Made by a program: the position numbers and the translations under genes
The notes under the pieces: model-generated
Told to the model about the DNA's origin: nothing
Seen by the model: only the letters and a program-made list of their open reading frames with translations
Database searches by the model: none
In this document: positions 46,734-54,579 of the stretch, piece after piece
How positions within the stretch are numbered: the stretch's first letter is position 1
Layout: the number at the start of each line of letters is the position of its first letter
DNA from: Candidatus Defluviibacillus avedoerensis
GTDB taxonomy: Bacteria > Pseudomonadota > Gammaproteobacteria > Burkholderiales > Burkholderiaceae_C
Length of the DNA stretch: 64,000 nucleotides
NCBI GenBank assembly: GCA_016703665.1
Contig: JADJBS010000006.1
Span: 186,001 to 250,000, forward strand
Direction of reading: 5' to 3'

Positions 46734-46818
46734 GTCCAACATGGTTTATCTGCCGCGTCATACACCTTCGCCACTGCTTGGCTTTTGCTGCGCGGCAGAT
46801 AAACGCTGATCGTTAGAC
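46734..46818. other. attC site 1
   Basis: GTCCAAC box at 46734-46740 and GTTAGAC at 46812-46818. Between them is a 14-bp perfect inverted repeat (46744-46757 with 46791-46804, GTTTATCTGCCGCG). This single-stranded-foldable architecture is the hallmark of attC. The next ORF starts 5 bases after GTTAGAC. Confidence 0.8.
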
Positions 46819-46822
46819 ATCC

Positions 46823-47206
46823 ATGAAGGCCACGATCGTCGTTGCTCATTTTTCTGTGCCTGCGCTTATAACCGCCAGCACTTTTGCCGCCGCAGCTTCG
46901 CGAGAACCTGTCCGTACTGAAATGTTCGTGGCGTATGTTCTATGGGGTTTCTTGTTTTACGCAGCACCACATATCCTGTGGACAGTGATAGCAGCCGTTG
47001 GGAAATTCTCGGCTCCTGTATGGCATTCTGGCTACATCGCTTCCTCAATTGCCTTAGTGGCCGTCGCCGCCTTTTGGCTTGGCCCCGGCGATAGCTCTGG
47101 ATTGCCCATTCAGTGGATGCTTTATTGGCCGCTCGCAATTGTCCTCATGGCAGTGTTGCCGAGTGTTGTGTCATTGCTTCTGAAGCGGAGGCAGGTAAAT
47201 GTCTAA
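46823..47206 (+). CDS. Cassette ORF 1: four-helix membrane protein, unknown
   Basis: A 127-aa protein with about four membrane helices (roughly 8-26, 33-58, 66-85 and 95-118) and a basic end (LLKRRQVNV). I do not recognise a family. It starts 5 bases after the attC1 right box and its TAA stop lies inside the GTCTAAC box of attC2, the tight arrangement typical of integron cassettes. No ribosome site is obvious. Confidence 0.65.
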   Translation: MKATIVVAHFSVPALITASTFAAAASREPVRTEMFVAYVLWGFLFYAAPHILWTVIAAVGKFSAPVWHSGYIASSIALVAVAAFWLGPGDSSGLPIQWMLYWPLAIVLMAVLPSVVSLLLKRRQVNV

Positions 47207-47302
47207 CAAGTTCGTCGAATGGACCCACAACGGCGGCCAGCGTGGTCGCCATTCTGTAATACCGAGTGTGCCGTTGCGGTCCACTCACGGCCAACGTTAG
47301 CC
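47201..47302. other. attC site 2
   Basis: GTCTAAC (47201-47207) to GTTAGCC (47296-47302), 102 bases. Inner arms TGGACC-CA-CAACGGC (47220-47234) and GCCGTTG-CG-GTCCA (47270-47283) pair with a mismatch/bulge, as in attC extrahelical bases. Good overall match. Confidence 0.75.
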
Positions 47303-47323
47303 GTCACAACAACTTATCTCCGC

Positions 47324-48556
47324 ATGCCCGCCCACATGAAACAGCCAGCAGATCCACTCAAGGAACGTCTTCAAGTAGTACGGAACCTAACGGTAACTGC
47401 CTACGGTGCCGCCTCTCAAGGTGGCGCACTGAAGGCACAAATTGCTGACGACGCACTCTTCCAAAGAGTCAATCATTTGATCTTCAAGATCAAGCAAAGA
47501 TTCGACTCATTCAAAGTCTTCATCCAAACGGTGCCGAATGGCTCGCACAGCGACGGAGCTATCGCTCTCGCTGAGTCCATGCTCTCGCACACCTCGATAC
47601 TTCATAAGCTCCTCGTCGAGGCAGGTCACGACGAAAGATCGCTTCCCTTTGCCGAAGCCTGCGCCCCTTACTTGATGCAATTCGAGGAGTCTGCGGACCA
47701 AGTCACAGCTCAACAGAACTCGGAGGCACTAAAGAGTTCAATGCGGCTCCCAGGCCAATTAAAGAAAGCCGCCCCAGACTTGGCCGTCCTCTACCTCTGT
47801 GCGGCAACAGCGGCACGCCTTGCCTCTGAAATTCGCCTGAACCCATCCGAAGGGCTTGCCAAAGTCATTCGCGAAATCACTTTCCCGCCTGAGTACCAAC
47901 AAGCGGGCCTGTCAATCCTCAACTACTTCTCGGCTGTACTACATGACAAGTATCCGAACATGCCTGTCACTGTCTCCATTCAGCAGCACCCAGACAAGGT
48001 GACCTTGCTGATAACACTTCCAGATGGTCGACAGGAGCAGGTTTCCAAGTTGCTTAGTGACTATGGGCTAGTCGTTACGGGGAAGATGACCCCAAGAGAA
48101 CTAGTCGGGGATGACATCAAAGCGCTCGCTTTGCAGCAGAAGTTGGAACTCGCACAACTGGAAGTGCGGCAGACACGGGAGTTGCTTCGGATGCAAGAGC
48201 AGTATGCAAACAAACGCGTCGAGTCGCTCGAAAACGAGGTGAAGAATCTCTACACGCTACTTGGCCGTGAGTTCACATCTCGAGAGAACCTTCAAACGAG
48301 TTTGCTGCAGTTTGCGAGCAAGCTTGCATCCGGCCACGTTGGTGATCAAGCATCCCTGCTCGTTCAGTCCTTGGCATCGGCAGTGGCGGAGCGCAACACC
48401 GAACGTACTCGCGTTGTCCTCGAAGATATCCAATCATCGGAACCGGCGCTATTCGATCGATTGAATGAATTCTTTTTGCATGCCGCTACCAGCGGTGTTA
48501 TTGGCAACTATGTCTACGATTGGCTGAAGATTATCTGGCCAATCCTTCCCAAGTAA
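47324..48556 (+). CDS. Cassette ORF 2: 410-aa unknown protein with coiled coil
   Basis: Starting at ATG 47324 (or 47336), this cytosolic-looking protein has no family I recognise. The N-terminal half is helical (for example LKKAAPDLAVLYLCAATAARL), a central alpha/beta stretch includes LSILNYFSAVLHDKY and VSIQQHPDKVTLLITLPDGR, then a predicted coiled coil (about residues 262-315: ALQQKLELAQLEVRQTRELL, KRVESLENEVKNL) and a helical C-terminus ending YVYDWLKIIWPILPK. Codon use is more AT-rich than its chromosomal neighbours, as expected for a cassette. Integron cassettes often encode phage-defence proteins; nothing here confirms that role. Confidence 0.7.
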   Translation: MPAHMKQPADPLKERLQVVRNLTVTAYGAASQGGALKAQIADDALFQRVNHLIFKIKQRFDSFKVFIQTVPNGSHSDGAIALAESMLSHTSILHKLLVEAGHDERSLPFAEACAPYLMQFEESADQVTAQQNSEALKSSMRLPGQLKKAAPDLAVLYLCAATAARLASEIRLNPSEGLAKVIREITFPPEYQQAGLSILNYFSAVLHDKYPNMPVTVSIQQHPDKVTLLITLPDGRQEQVSKLLSDYGLVVTGKMTPRELVGDDIKALALQQKLELAQLEVRQTRELLRMQEQYANKRVESLENEVKNLYTLLGREFTSRENLQTSLLQFASKLASGHVGDQASLLVQSLASAVAERNTERTRVVLEDIQSSEPALFDRLNEFFLHAATSGVIGNYVYDWLKIIWPILPK

Positions 48557-48566
48557 CGCGAATGAC

Positions 48567-48576
48567 GGCTAACCCT
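48567..48576. other. attC site 3, left part only
   Basis: GGCTAAC (48567-48573) after the ORF 2 stop, followed by CCTTC as in chromosomal attC sites; the flanking GACGGCTAAC is the complement of the attC2 end GTTAGCCGTC. No matching right half follows: from about 48577 the sequence belongs to an IS110-like element. Confidence 0.55.
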
Positions 48577-49737
48577 TCCTATATGGACTCCCCCGCAACG
48601 GCAAGAGGTTGATCAATGTTTTGGCTGTTGGAGGTGCACCTGCAGTCGTATATCCGGCATCTAGGATGGACTCGTTGGTGGTCCGTGCCGACATGGAATC
48701 TGCGTCACTGTCGCGCCAATCGTTACAAGCGGCTGCCAACGAGCCGGTAGAGTTATCGGCGTCAAACAGTGCGGGGTGAACCCGGTTAGCCATGGTGGCG
48801 GGTCTTTCTCATCGCAAGCGTGGGTGGGGAACTCAGTGATACGTTTCTTTTCCTGGTGACGGCTGTTTGGTATTTGTCTTTTGTTTTACGCTGGCATTTC
48901 AAACGCCTGACGGTTTAACTTTTTGGTCAGCCGCTGTCTGTCCGTGAACGGTTCCTTGTGCTTCAAGGTTGCATAGCAAATCCGCGCCAACTTGTTGGCC
49001 AAGGCACATGCAGCCTTGTTGTGGTTGCTGCGCTGCTGCACATCCAGCGCCCAGCGTCTGACGCCACACACCTCACGGCCCGCACCTTCAGCTACTTTGG
49101 CCGCGCGCAGCACGCTACGGGCACCATGGGTTAACAGCATGCGCAGATACCGGTCACCTCTTTTTGAGATTCGGCCAAGGTAACGCGTATTGCCGGAGCT
49201 GTATTCCTGGGTGTCAAGCCGAACCAACTGGCAAAGTGACGCGCATCCTGGAAGTGGCTTACATCGTCCGAGGTCGCGGCAACCAGCGCAGTAGCCGTTA
49301 ACAGCCCAATGCCTGGAATAGACAGCAAGGTCGTGCAAGCTGGGCTGAGCTTGGCTGCCGTGGCAAGTTCACGTTCCACCTGAGCAATGCGAGCTTCAAG
49401 CAAACGGATTTCCTCGATCAGCAGCTTGGCTGTTGCCCGGATCAACTCGGGTACTGCCGTGTTGGGGTCAGCCAGCACCCGACTGATCACCTCCACGCCA
49501 AGGCGCGCACCGACAGGAACGGCGATACCAAACTCTCGGAGGAACCCACGCAAAGCATTGATGCGGCTGGTGCGTGTGCCCATCCAAAGGCTGCGGATGC
49601 GGTGCAGGCCTTGTAAGGCTTGTTGCTCCACAGACTTGATCCTGACCGGACGAATGTCTGAGGCGCGCGCAGCTTCAATTAGCGCGGCAGCGTCTGCTGC
49701 ATCGGTCTTGTTACGTTTGACATAAGCGCGGATGCCT
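48577..49737 (-). mobile_element. Decayed IS110/IS1111-type insertion sequence
   Basis: The transposase remnant with Transposase_20 motifs and about 300 bases downstream of it abut the attC3 left half. No terminal inverted repeat or target duplication is certain; the 5' end of the transposase is absent at 49737. IS1111-type elements of one group are known to target attC sites, which fits this location. Exact ends are approximate. Confidence 0.65.
48886..49737 (-). pseudogene. IS110-family transposase, N-terminally truncated and frameshifted
   Basis: Reading from 49737: IRAYVKRNKTDAADAAALIEAARA, then VEQQALQGLHRIRSLWMGTRTSR, IPGIGLLTATALVAATSDD and FASWFGLTPR. A one-base loss near 49205-49208 shifts the frame after LTPR; the next frame continues EYSSGNTRYLGRISKRGDRY, LRMLLTHGARSVLRA to the stop at 48886. 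An in-frame stop precedes residue IRAY, so the N-terminal DEDD catalytic part is missing. The element should be inactive. Confidence 0.8.
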
Positions 49738-49743
49738 CACCAA

Positions 49744-49890
49744 GCGTCTAAACGGCAACGCTCAATGAGAGAATGCTTTCTACAGAAAAATGCGGGACTG
49801 GGACCGAATCAAATGACAGAAATTCAATGGAATGCTACGAGCAGGATCGTCGGTGCCGGAAAACGTCTTTTGCACAGCTTCGTTAGACGC
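49744..49890. other. Possible attC site 4 (long, degenerate)
   Basis: GCGTCTAA (49744-49751) and TTAGACGC (49883-49890) are an exact inverted pair 147 bases apart, and GTTAGAC at 49882-49888 is a canonical right box directly before the next cassette ORF. The inner arms do not pair convincingly, so only the right end is well supported. The left part may be IS-disrupted. Confidence 0.4.
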
Positions 49891-49925
49891 CGCAACCTAT
49901 GTCCTGCGTACTCGGAGGCCGTTCG

Positions 49926-50354
49926 ATGACCCCTTTTGGATCCTCAGAGGTTGCCTCCAAGTTCGAGAGGTATCCGCCAAACGCGCGCCGTGCGTTGCTG
50001 GCACTTCGTGAACTGATCTTCAGCGTAGCCAGCAATACGCCCGGAGCGAGTGAGATCGAAGAAACACTGAAGTGGGGAGAACCGGCGTACCTCACCAAGA
50101 ACGGTGCCGGCAGCACTATTCGCATTGACTGGAAGCCCAAGAACCCTGAGCAGTACGCCATCTACTTCAACTGCAAGACGACGCTGGTAGAGACCTTTCG
50201 TACGCTGTTCCCGGAAGACTTCACGTTCGTTGGCAACCGCGCACTGGTGTTCAGCCTTGGAACCAGGCCTCCCCGAGACGCACTTAGTTTCTGCATTGCG
50301 GCCTCGCTCACCTACCATGCAAAGAAGCGCCACCATGCGCAAAGCGGCGTCTAG
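49926..50354 (+). CDS. Cassette ORF 3: DUF1801 domain protein
   Basis: A 142-aa protein matching DUF1801/YdhG-like folds: ARRALLALRELIFSVA, TLKWGEPAYLTKNG, IRIDWKPKNPEQYAIYFNC and LFPEDFTFVGNRALVF. Function unknown; DUF1801 proteins are frequent integron cargo. ATG 49926 has GGAGG seven bases upstream; an ATG at 49899 is an alternative. The TAG stop lies in the following attC box. Confidence 0.8.
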   Translation: MTPFGSSEVASKFERYPPNARRALLALRELIFSVASNTPGASEIEETLKWGEPAYLTKNGAGSTIRIDWKPKNPEQYAIYFNCKTTLVETFRTLFPEDFTFVGNRALVFSLGTRPPRDALSFCIAASLTYHAKKRHHAQSGV

Positions 50355-50405
50355 CCCCTCGTTCAACCCTGACCCGCTACGGCAGGGTTAACTCGAACGT
50401 CAAGA
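50349..50405. other. attC site 5 (short, terminal)
   Basis: GTCTAGC (50349-50355) overlapping the DUF1801 stop, then CTCGTTCAACCCTG and CAGGGTTAACTCGAACG arms with a 9-11 base loop. This matches the common chromosomal attC pattern (TAACCCTTCGTTCAA ... TTAACTCAAACGTTAG). The right box is degenerate (GTCAAGA), as expected for the last site of an array. Confidence 0.7.
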
Positions 50406-50439
50406 ATCACTTTTTCGGCAATTCCAATCAGCATTGTTT

Positions 50440-50456
50440 GCTATCAAACTTGCAGC
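50440..50456. repeat. AT-rich dispersed repeat copy
   Basis: 17-base unit GCTATC-N8-AGC at the 3' end of a degraded ATPase remnant. Same spacing as other copies listed in findings. Confidence 0.5.
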
Positions 50457-50655
50457 CTCACCACCTCGCGCCCGGCGTACAGCACGAGGCCATGTCGAAA
50501 AATGGCGCAGGCCCTTGAAGTCTTTGCTGTCCACTGTGGCACTGGCCTTGACCTCGATACCGGTGATCTGGCCGAGGCGGTTTTCAAGGATGAAGTCAAC
50601 TTCAATATTGCTTTGGGTACGGTCGTGCCACAGGGAATGGCGTTGCGCAGACGCT
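50444..50655 (-). pseudogene. Remnant of a DUF4143-type AAA ATPase gene (C-terminal)
   Basis: Minus-strand translation from about 50655 gives SLWHDRTQSNIEVDFILENR, then GQITGIEVKASATVDSKDFKGLR, typical of the DUF4143 domain C-terminus. After HFS the frame shifts to FRHGLVLYAGREVVRLQV and stop (TGA at 50444-50446), also typical of that family end. The N-terminal ATPase part is absent. It directly follows flgA on the same strand. Confidence 0.65.
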
Positions 50656-51397
50656 AAAGATCTATCCGGACAGTGTGCTGGTCAATGACGAGCCCCGAAA
50701 CAATTCGCCCACCTTCCATTTTGACCTTGACGCTCTGGCCCAGGCTGCCTGCCGTCAGGGCTTGGCCGTCGGTGCTGATGCTGAAGCCGGAGCCTTGTGC
50801 AACTATCCGGACTTGACTGCCCGCAATGAACGCATTGGAGGCACGCACGCTTGACTGCCGGATCGCCTGACCGCTCGCCAATTGCCGTGATGCGGTAGAT
50901 CCAACCCATTGGGATGAATCTGTCAAAGCAGGTGATGTGTCTTCCGCCAGATCCACTTCTGCGGCTACCGCATCAGCCGCGCGCAGAATAGTCCCGCTGG
51001 GTACATTGGCGTTCAATACCCAGGCTTTGCCGTAGGCCTTCACGGTCACGGGCAAAAATACATTCCACTTGACTGCTCCGTCCAGGCATCTCAGACCGAC
51101 GCGCGATTTTCCCCACAGCCGTGTACCCACTGGCAGATAGGGCTCTACCTTGTTGCATGGCGCAAGACGAAGACGGCTGTCCAGCGACCCAAAGGAGACC
51201 TCCATGCGCACAGGGGATGCACCTCCTGATTGTGTCTGCGCATGCGCCATGGCGCCATTGACCCAGGCTTGTGTCTGGTTGATGTACTGAGAGGTAGCCT
51301 CTGCGCTTTGTGCATCAGAAACCTGGGCGTAAGTGGCGTGACAGCCAAGTCCCGCAGCGCAAAAAATGGCAATGTTGGACAAATGGCGCATCTTCAT
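50654..51397 (-). CDS. flgA: Flagellar P-ring assembly protein FlgA
   Basis: Periplasmic chaperone for P-ring assembly. The 247-aa protein has a signal peptide (MKMRHLSNIAIFCAAGLGCHA) and the SAF-domain region VLNANVPSGTILRAADAVAAEVDL, followed by WVGSTASRQLASGQAIRQSSV and VRIVAQGSGFSISTDGQAL. ATG 51397 has GGAGAG upstream. It is divergent from flgB; at its 3' end lies a DUF4143 remnant instead of the flgM/flgN genes usually found in this clade. Confidence 0.93.
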   Translation of the reverse strand: MKMRHLSNIAIFCAAGLGCHATYAQVSDAQSAEATSQYINQTQAWVNGAMAHAQTQSGGASPVRMEVSFGSLDSRLRLAPCNKVEPYLPVGTRLWGKSRVGLRCLDGAVKWNVFLPVTVKAYGKAWVLNANVPSGTILRAADAVAAEVDLAEDTSPALTDSSQWVGSTASRQLASGQAIRQSSVRASNAFIAGSQVRIVAQGSGFSISTDGQALTAGSLGQSVKVKMEGGRIVSGLVIDQHTVRIDL

Positions 51398-51601
51398 GGT
51401 GCTCTCCTTCGGGAACTGACATAGCGTGGCATGGATTGCCAATCGAGACCAACTATAGGCAGGCACAGGTCAGGCAAGGAAAGAAACAACCCCGTCTTTT
51501 GGCCTTTGTTCCAGCTTTAGAAAAAGACAGCGCTTTTCATAATCGATGCACGTCACAGATTGGCCTGCATAAGGCATTTGCCAGGAAAGACGAGGTAACA
51601 A
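51398..51601. promoter_or_regulatory. flgA-flgB divergent intergenic region
   Basis: About 200 bases between the two flagellar transcription units. It contains AT-rich blocks and an approximate -10-like CATAAT at 51539-51544 directed toward flgB, but no convincing -35. Some FlhDC-type or sigma-54 resemblance was considered and not accepted. It must hold the promoters for flgA and flgB. Confidence 0.4.
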
Positions 51602-52030
51602 ATGCTCGAAAGACTGACAGGAACACTCGATTTCAATGCCAAAGCGCTGGTACTGCGTGCAGACCGGCAGCGCATCATCGCGAGCAATATTGCCAACGTC
51701 GACACGCCCAACTACGTGGCACGAGACTTCAAGTTCAGCGAAGCGCTCGAAAACGTCACCAAGTCGAGCGGATCATCCTCTGCAATGGCGTCGTCCCTGT
51801 CGGGTCTGTCAACCACACACACCAGGCACCTGGAGCTCAGCGCAGAAAGTGCGAGCAGCGACAAAAAGCTTGGCTACGCTGTTGCAACCCAACCGAGCAT
51901 GGACGGTAACTCGGTTGATCTTGATCGCGAGAGGGCAGTTTTTGCAGACAACGCACTCCGCTACGAATCTACGCTTCGATTTATCAACGGTCATGTCAAG
52001 ACCATGTTGTCGGCCATTCAGGGGCAGTAA
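51602..52030 (+). CDS. flgB: Flagellar basal-body rod protein FlgB
   Basis: A 142-aa proximal rod protein, no signal peptide. N-terminal TLDFNAKALVLRADRQRIIASNIANVDTPNYVARDFKF is the flagellar rod-family pattern, with the ANVDTPNY motif, and the C-terminus has ALRYESTLRFINGHVKTML. First of the flgBCDEFGHIJKL group, with 8 bases to flgC. Confidence 0.95.
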   Translation: MLERLTGTLDFNAKALVLRADRQRIIASNIANVDTPNYVARDFKFSEALENVTKSSGSSSAMASSLSGLSTTHTRHLELSAESASSDKKLGYAVATQPSMDGNSVDLDRERAVFADNALRYESTLRFINGHVKTMLSAIQGQ

Positions 52031-52038
52031 GGATCATC

Positions 52039-52443
52039 ATGTCCATGTTCTCCATCTTCAATGTGACAGGCAGTGCAATCAGCGCCCAGGCTCAGCGCCT
52101 GAACGTGGTGGCCAGCAACATGGCAAACGCCGAGGCTGTCGCTGGCCCAAACGGTCAAGGCTACAAGGCGCGCATGGTGACCTTTCAGACCATGCCCATG
52201 GGCGGTGAGGGTAATGCAGGCGTGCGGATTGATTCTGTCCGTGAAAGTGATGCCCCCTTCAGAAAAACATTCGAACCCAATCACCCCTCTGCGGATGCAG
52301 AAGGCTACGTAACGCACTCCAACGTCAATCCCGTTGAGGAAATGGTCAACATGATTTCTGCCTCTCGCTCGTACCAAAACAACGTCGAGGTCATGAACAC
52401 CGCCAAAACCTTGATGCAAAAGACCCTGCAAATGGGCCAGTGA
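52039..52443 (+). CDS. flgC: Flagellar basal-body rod protein FlgC
   Basis: A 134-aa rod protein. It has the rod N-terminus FNVTGSAISAQAQRLNVVASNMANAE and the C-terminal ANMISASRSYQNNVEVMNTAK-like stretch (VNPVEEMVNMISASRSYQNNVEVMNT). Normal length. Secreted by the flagellar type III system. Confidence 0.95.
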   Translation: MSMFSIFNVTGSAISAQAQRLNVVASNMANAEAVAGPNGQGYKARMVTFQTMPMGGEGNAGVRIDSVRESDAPFRKTFEPNHPSADAEGYVTHSNVNPVEEMVNMISASRSYQNNVEVMNTAKTLMQKTLQMGQ

Positions 52444-52474
52444 TCTCCATAGAAACCAAGAACAAGGATCGACC

Positions 52475-53134
52475 ATGGCAACCGCAGTCACAAACAGCCT
52501 GAGCAGCGTCAGTACGGCGACGAGCACTGGCAGCGCCAACGCAAACAGCATGGACCCGACCGAGTCGCAAGACCGGTTCCTGAAGCTTCTGGTCGCACAA
52601 CTGAACAACCAAGACCCCATGAATCCCATGGACAACGCGCAGATGACCACCCAACTGGCGCAGATCAACACGGTCAGTGGCATCCAGGAGCTCAACAAAA
52701 CGGTTCAGGGGCTCGTCAGCCAGTTCTCACAGATGCAGATGCTGCAGGGATCAAGCCTGGTTGGGCACCATGTCTTGACAAGCGGCAACACGATCAGCAA
52801 AGACGGCACCACGGGAACTGGCGCCATCGATTTGTCTGCAGATGCCAGCAGTGTCAGCGTTCAGGTCGTCAATGCCAGTGGTGCCGTGGTGGACACTGTC
52901 AATCTGGGCGCTCAGACGGCCGGAAGACACAGCTTTGAGACAGATCTGAGCAAATACACCAGCGCTGGAGAGCTGACCTTCAAGGTCGTGGCACTCAACG
53001 GTACCAAGGCTGTCGATGCAAGCACCCTGATGGCAACCAAAGTCACCGCCATCGGTTCCGATGCAGGTGGCCTGACGCTCAACCTGAGCAATGGCAAAAC
53101 CGTCGGCTACAGCAGCGTCAAAGCGGTTCTCTGA
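52475..53134 (+). CDS. flgD: Flagellar hook assembly/capping protein FlgD
   Basis: A 219-aa scaffold that caps the growing hook. The N-terminal segment SQDRFLKLLVAQLNNQDPMNPMDN is the family signature; AQINTVSGIQELNKTV follows. The C-terminal half holds FlgD Ig-like/tudor beta domains. Positioned before flgE as usual. Confidence 0.93.
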   Translation: MATAVTNSLSSVSTATSTGSANANSMDPTESQDRFLKLLVAQLNNQDPMNPMDNAQMTTQLAQINTVSGIQELNKTVQGLVSQFSQMQMLQGSSLVGHHVLTSGNTISKDGTTGTGAIDLSADASSVSVQVVNASGAVVDTVNLGAQTAGRHSFETDLSKYTSAGELTFKVVALNGTKAVDASTLMATKVTAIGSDAGGLTLNLSNGKTVGYSSVKAVL

Positions 53135-53174
53135 CCAAACACCCTCACCCACATACACCCATCAAGGACACATC

Positions 53175-54545
53175 ATGAGCTTCCAACAAGGCCTTTCCGG
53201 ATTGAGCGCATCCGCCCGCAACCTTGAAGTCATTGGACATAACATTGCCAACGCCAACACCATCGGAGCCAAAGCATCGCGCGCGGAGTTTGCCGACCTG
53301 TATGCCATCAGCACCGTTGGTGGGCTTTCAAACACGCCGGGGATTGGTGTGGGGCCGGGAACCATTGCCCAACAGTTCAACCAAGGAGGACTCACCTCCA
53401 CAGGCAATGCACTTGATCTGGCCATTAACGGAGGGGGGTTCTTCCAGGTGACGGATGAGAGCAACCCAACGCAATTCTCCCGCAACGGGCAATTCAAGCT
53501 GGACAAAGACGGGTATGTGGTCAACAACCAGGGCTTGAAGCTGATGGGGTACCCCGCAACGGCCGCAGGCCAGATTCAGCCAGGCGTTGCTTCAGCGCTT
53601 AAATTGCCCACGGGTGGGGTCGATCCTGCTGCCACCACAGCGAGTATCCTGGAACTGAACCTGGACTCCAGGGTGGCGGCAACAACAACCGCCTTGACCC
53701 CTGCGGCAGCAACCATCGACATTCAAGACCCGGCCACCTACAACAACGCGACGTCGTCAACGGTCTACGACGTCAAAGGGCAGCCAGTCACATTGACTTA
53801 CTACTTCCAGAAAGCGGGAACCGATCAATGGAACGTGTACGCAACTGCGAACGGACAATCCATCAATGGCATCACAACGCCGGCAGAGAGCGTCAATGCC
53901 ATGGCGCCAATCGCCACGATCACGTTTCCACCCACAGGGGGAAATCCGATTCAACCGCCTGGAGCGATCGGTGACGTAACGCCGTACACCTATGCCACCA
54001 CGGGGACGCAGACCGCCGGTACCCCCGTGACGGCAGACGGCACCATTACCTTGCCAACCATTCCGGCGATCACGTTGACGGCAGGCGGTACCTCAGAGCC
54101 CATTCTGGCAACAACGCTGAACCTGAAAGGCCTCACCCAATATGGTGCTGGCTTTGGCGTCACCAATGTGGAAGTCGATGGCAATGCACCTGGATCCTTG
54201 TCTGGCCTCAATGTTGAAGCTGATGGCACGTTGACGGCCCGCTATAGCAACGGCAAGACCAAAGCCGCAGGCCAGCTGGAGCTGGTCAACTTCCGTAACC
54301 CAAATGGCTTGCAGCCTGTCGGTGGTAATGCTTGGACCACTTCTGCGGCATCTGGCGACCCCGTGCGCAATGTGCCGGGCCAAGGGAATTTGGGCTTGAT
54401 CCAGTCCGGCGCACTGGAAGAGTCCAACGTCGACCTGACCGCAGAGCTTGTCAACATGATGACAGCCCAGCGCATGTATCAGGCCAACGCACAAACCATC
54501 AAGACCGAAGACCAGATCATGAACACCTTGGTCAATCTTCGTTAA
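53175..54545 (+). CDS. flgE: Flagellar hook protein FlgE
   Basis: A 456-aa hook subunit. The N-terminus MSFQQGLSGLSASARNLEVIGHNIANANT and C-terminus VDLTAELVNMMTAQRMYQANAQTIKTEDQIMNTLVNLR are the conserved D0 helices. The central part is Thr/Gly-rich beta structure. ATG 53175 was chosen, with AAGGAC just upstream. Confidence 0.95.
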   Translation: MSFQQGLSGLSASARNLEVIGHNIANANTIGAKASRAEFADLYAISTVGGLSNTPGIGVGPGTIAQQFNQGGLTSTGNALDLAINGGGFFQVTDESNPTQFSRNGQFKLDKDGYVVNNQGLKLMGYPATAAGQIQPGVASALKLPTGGVDPAATTASILELNLDSRVAATTTALTPAAATIDIQDPATYNNATSSTVYDVKGQPVTLTYYFQKAGTDQWNVYATANGQSINGITTPAESVNAMAPIATITFPPTGGNPIQPPGAIGDVTPYTYATTGTQTAGTPVTADGTITLPTIPAITLTAGGTSEPILATTLNLKGLTQYGAGFGVTNVEVDGNAPGSLSGLNVEADGTLTARYSNGKTKAAGQLELVNFRNPNGLQPVGGNAWTTSAASGDPVRNVPGQGNLGLIQSGALEESNVDLTAELVNMMTAQRMYQANAQTIKTEDQIMNTLVNLR

Positions 54546-54579
54546 CACCTGACAAGCTGAGCGCAATAGAGGCAACACC

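Larger units (their letters stand above)
46734..50405 (+). mobile_element. Integron-like attC cassette cluster without integrase (CALIN)
   Basis: Three single-ORF cassettes separated by attC-like sites at 46734-46818, 47201-47302, 48567 (partial), about 49744-49890 (doubtful) and 50349-50405. The best sites begin with RYYYAAC-type boxes, end with GTTRRRY-type boxes, and enclose imperfect inverted repeats. ORF stops fall in the 5' box of the following site, as is typical for cassettes. No integrase gene or attI site is in the window, so it is best described as a CALIN. The borders lie between DUF2894 and a DUF4143 remnant next to flgA. Confidence 0.75.

Noticed and set aside
46300..46734. Integron integrase (intI) or attI upstream of the first attC
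   Set aside because: No tyrosine-recombinase ORF or remnant motifs could be read on either strand; the ORFs there are short and unrelated.
48569..48793. 74-aa minus-strand ORF downstream of the IS transposase
   Set aside because: Lies within the IS end and has no recognisable domain; probably non-coding IS sequence.
51565..51585. Sigma-54-like -24/-12 site upstream of flgB (TGGCC ... GGCAT)
   Set aside because: GG-N10-GC spacing fits but the -12 element and the middle bases deviate; chance match is likely in this GC-rich region.
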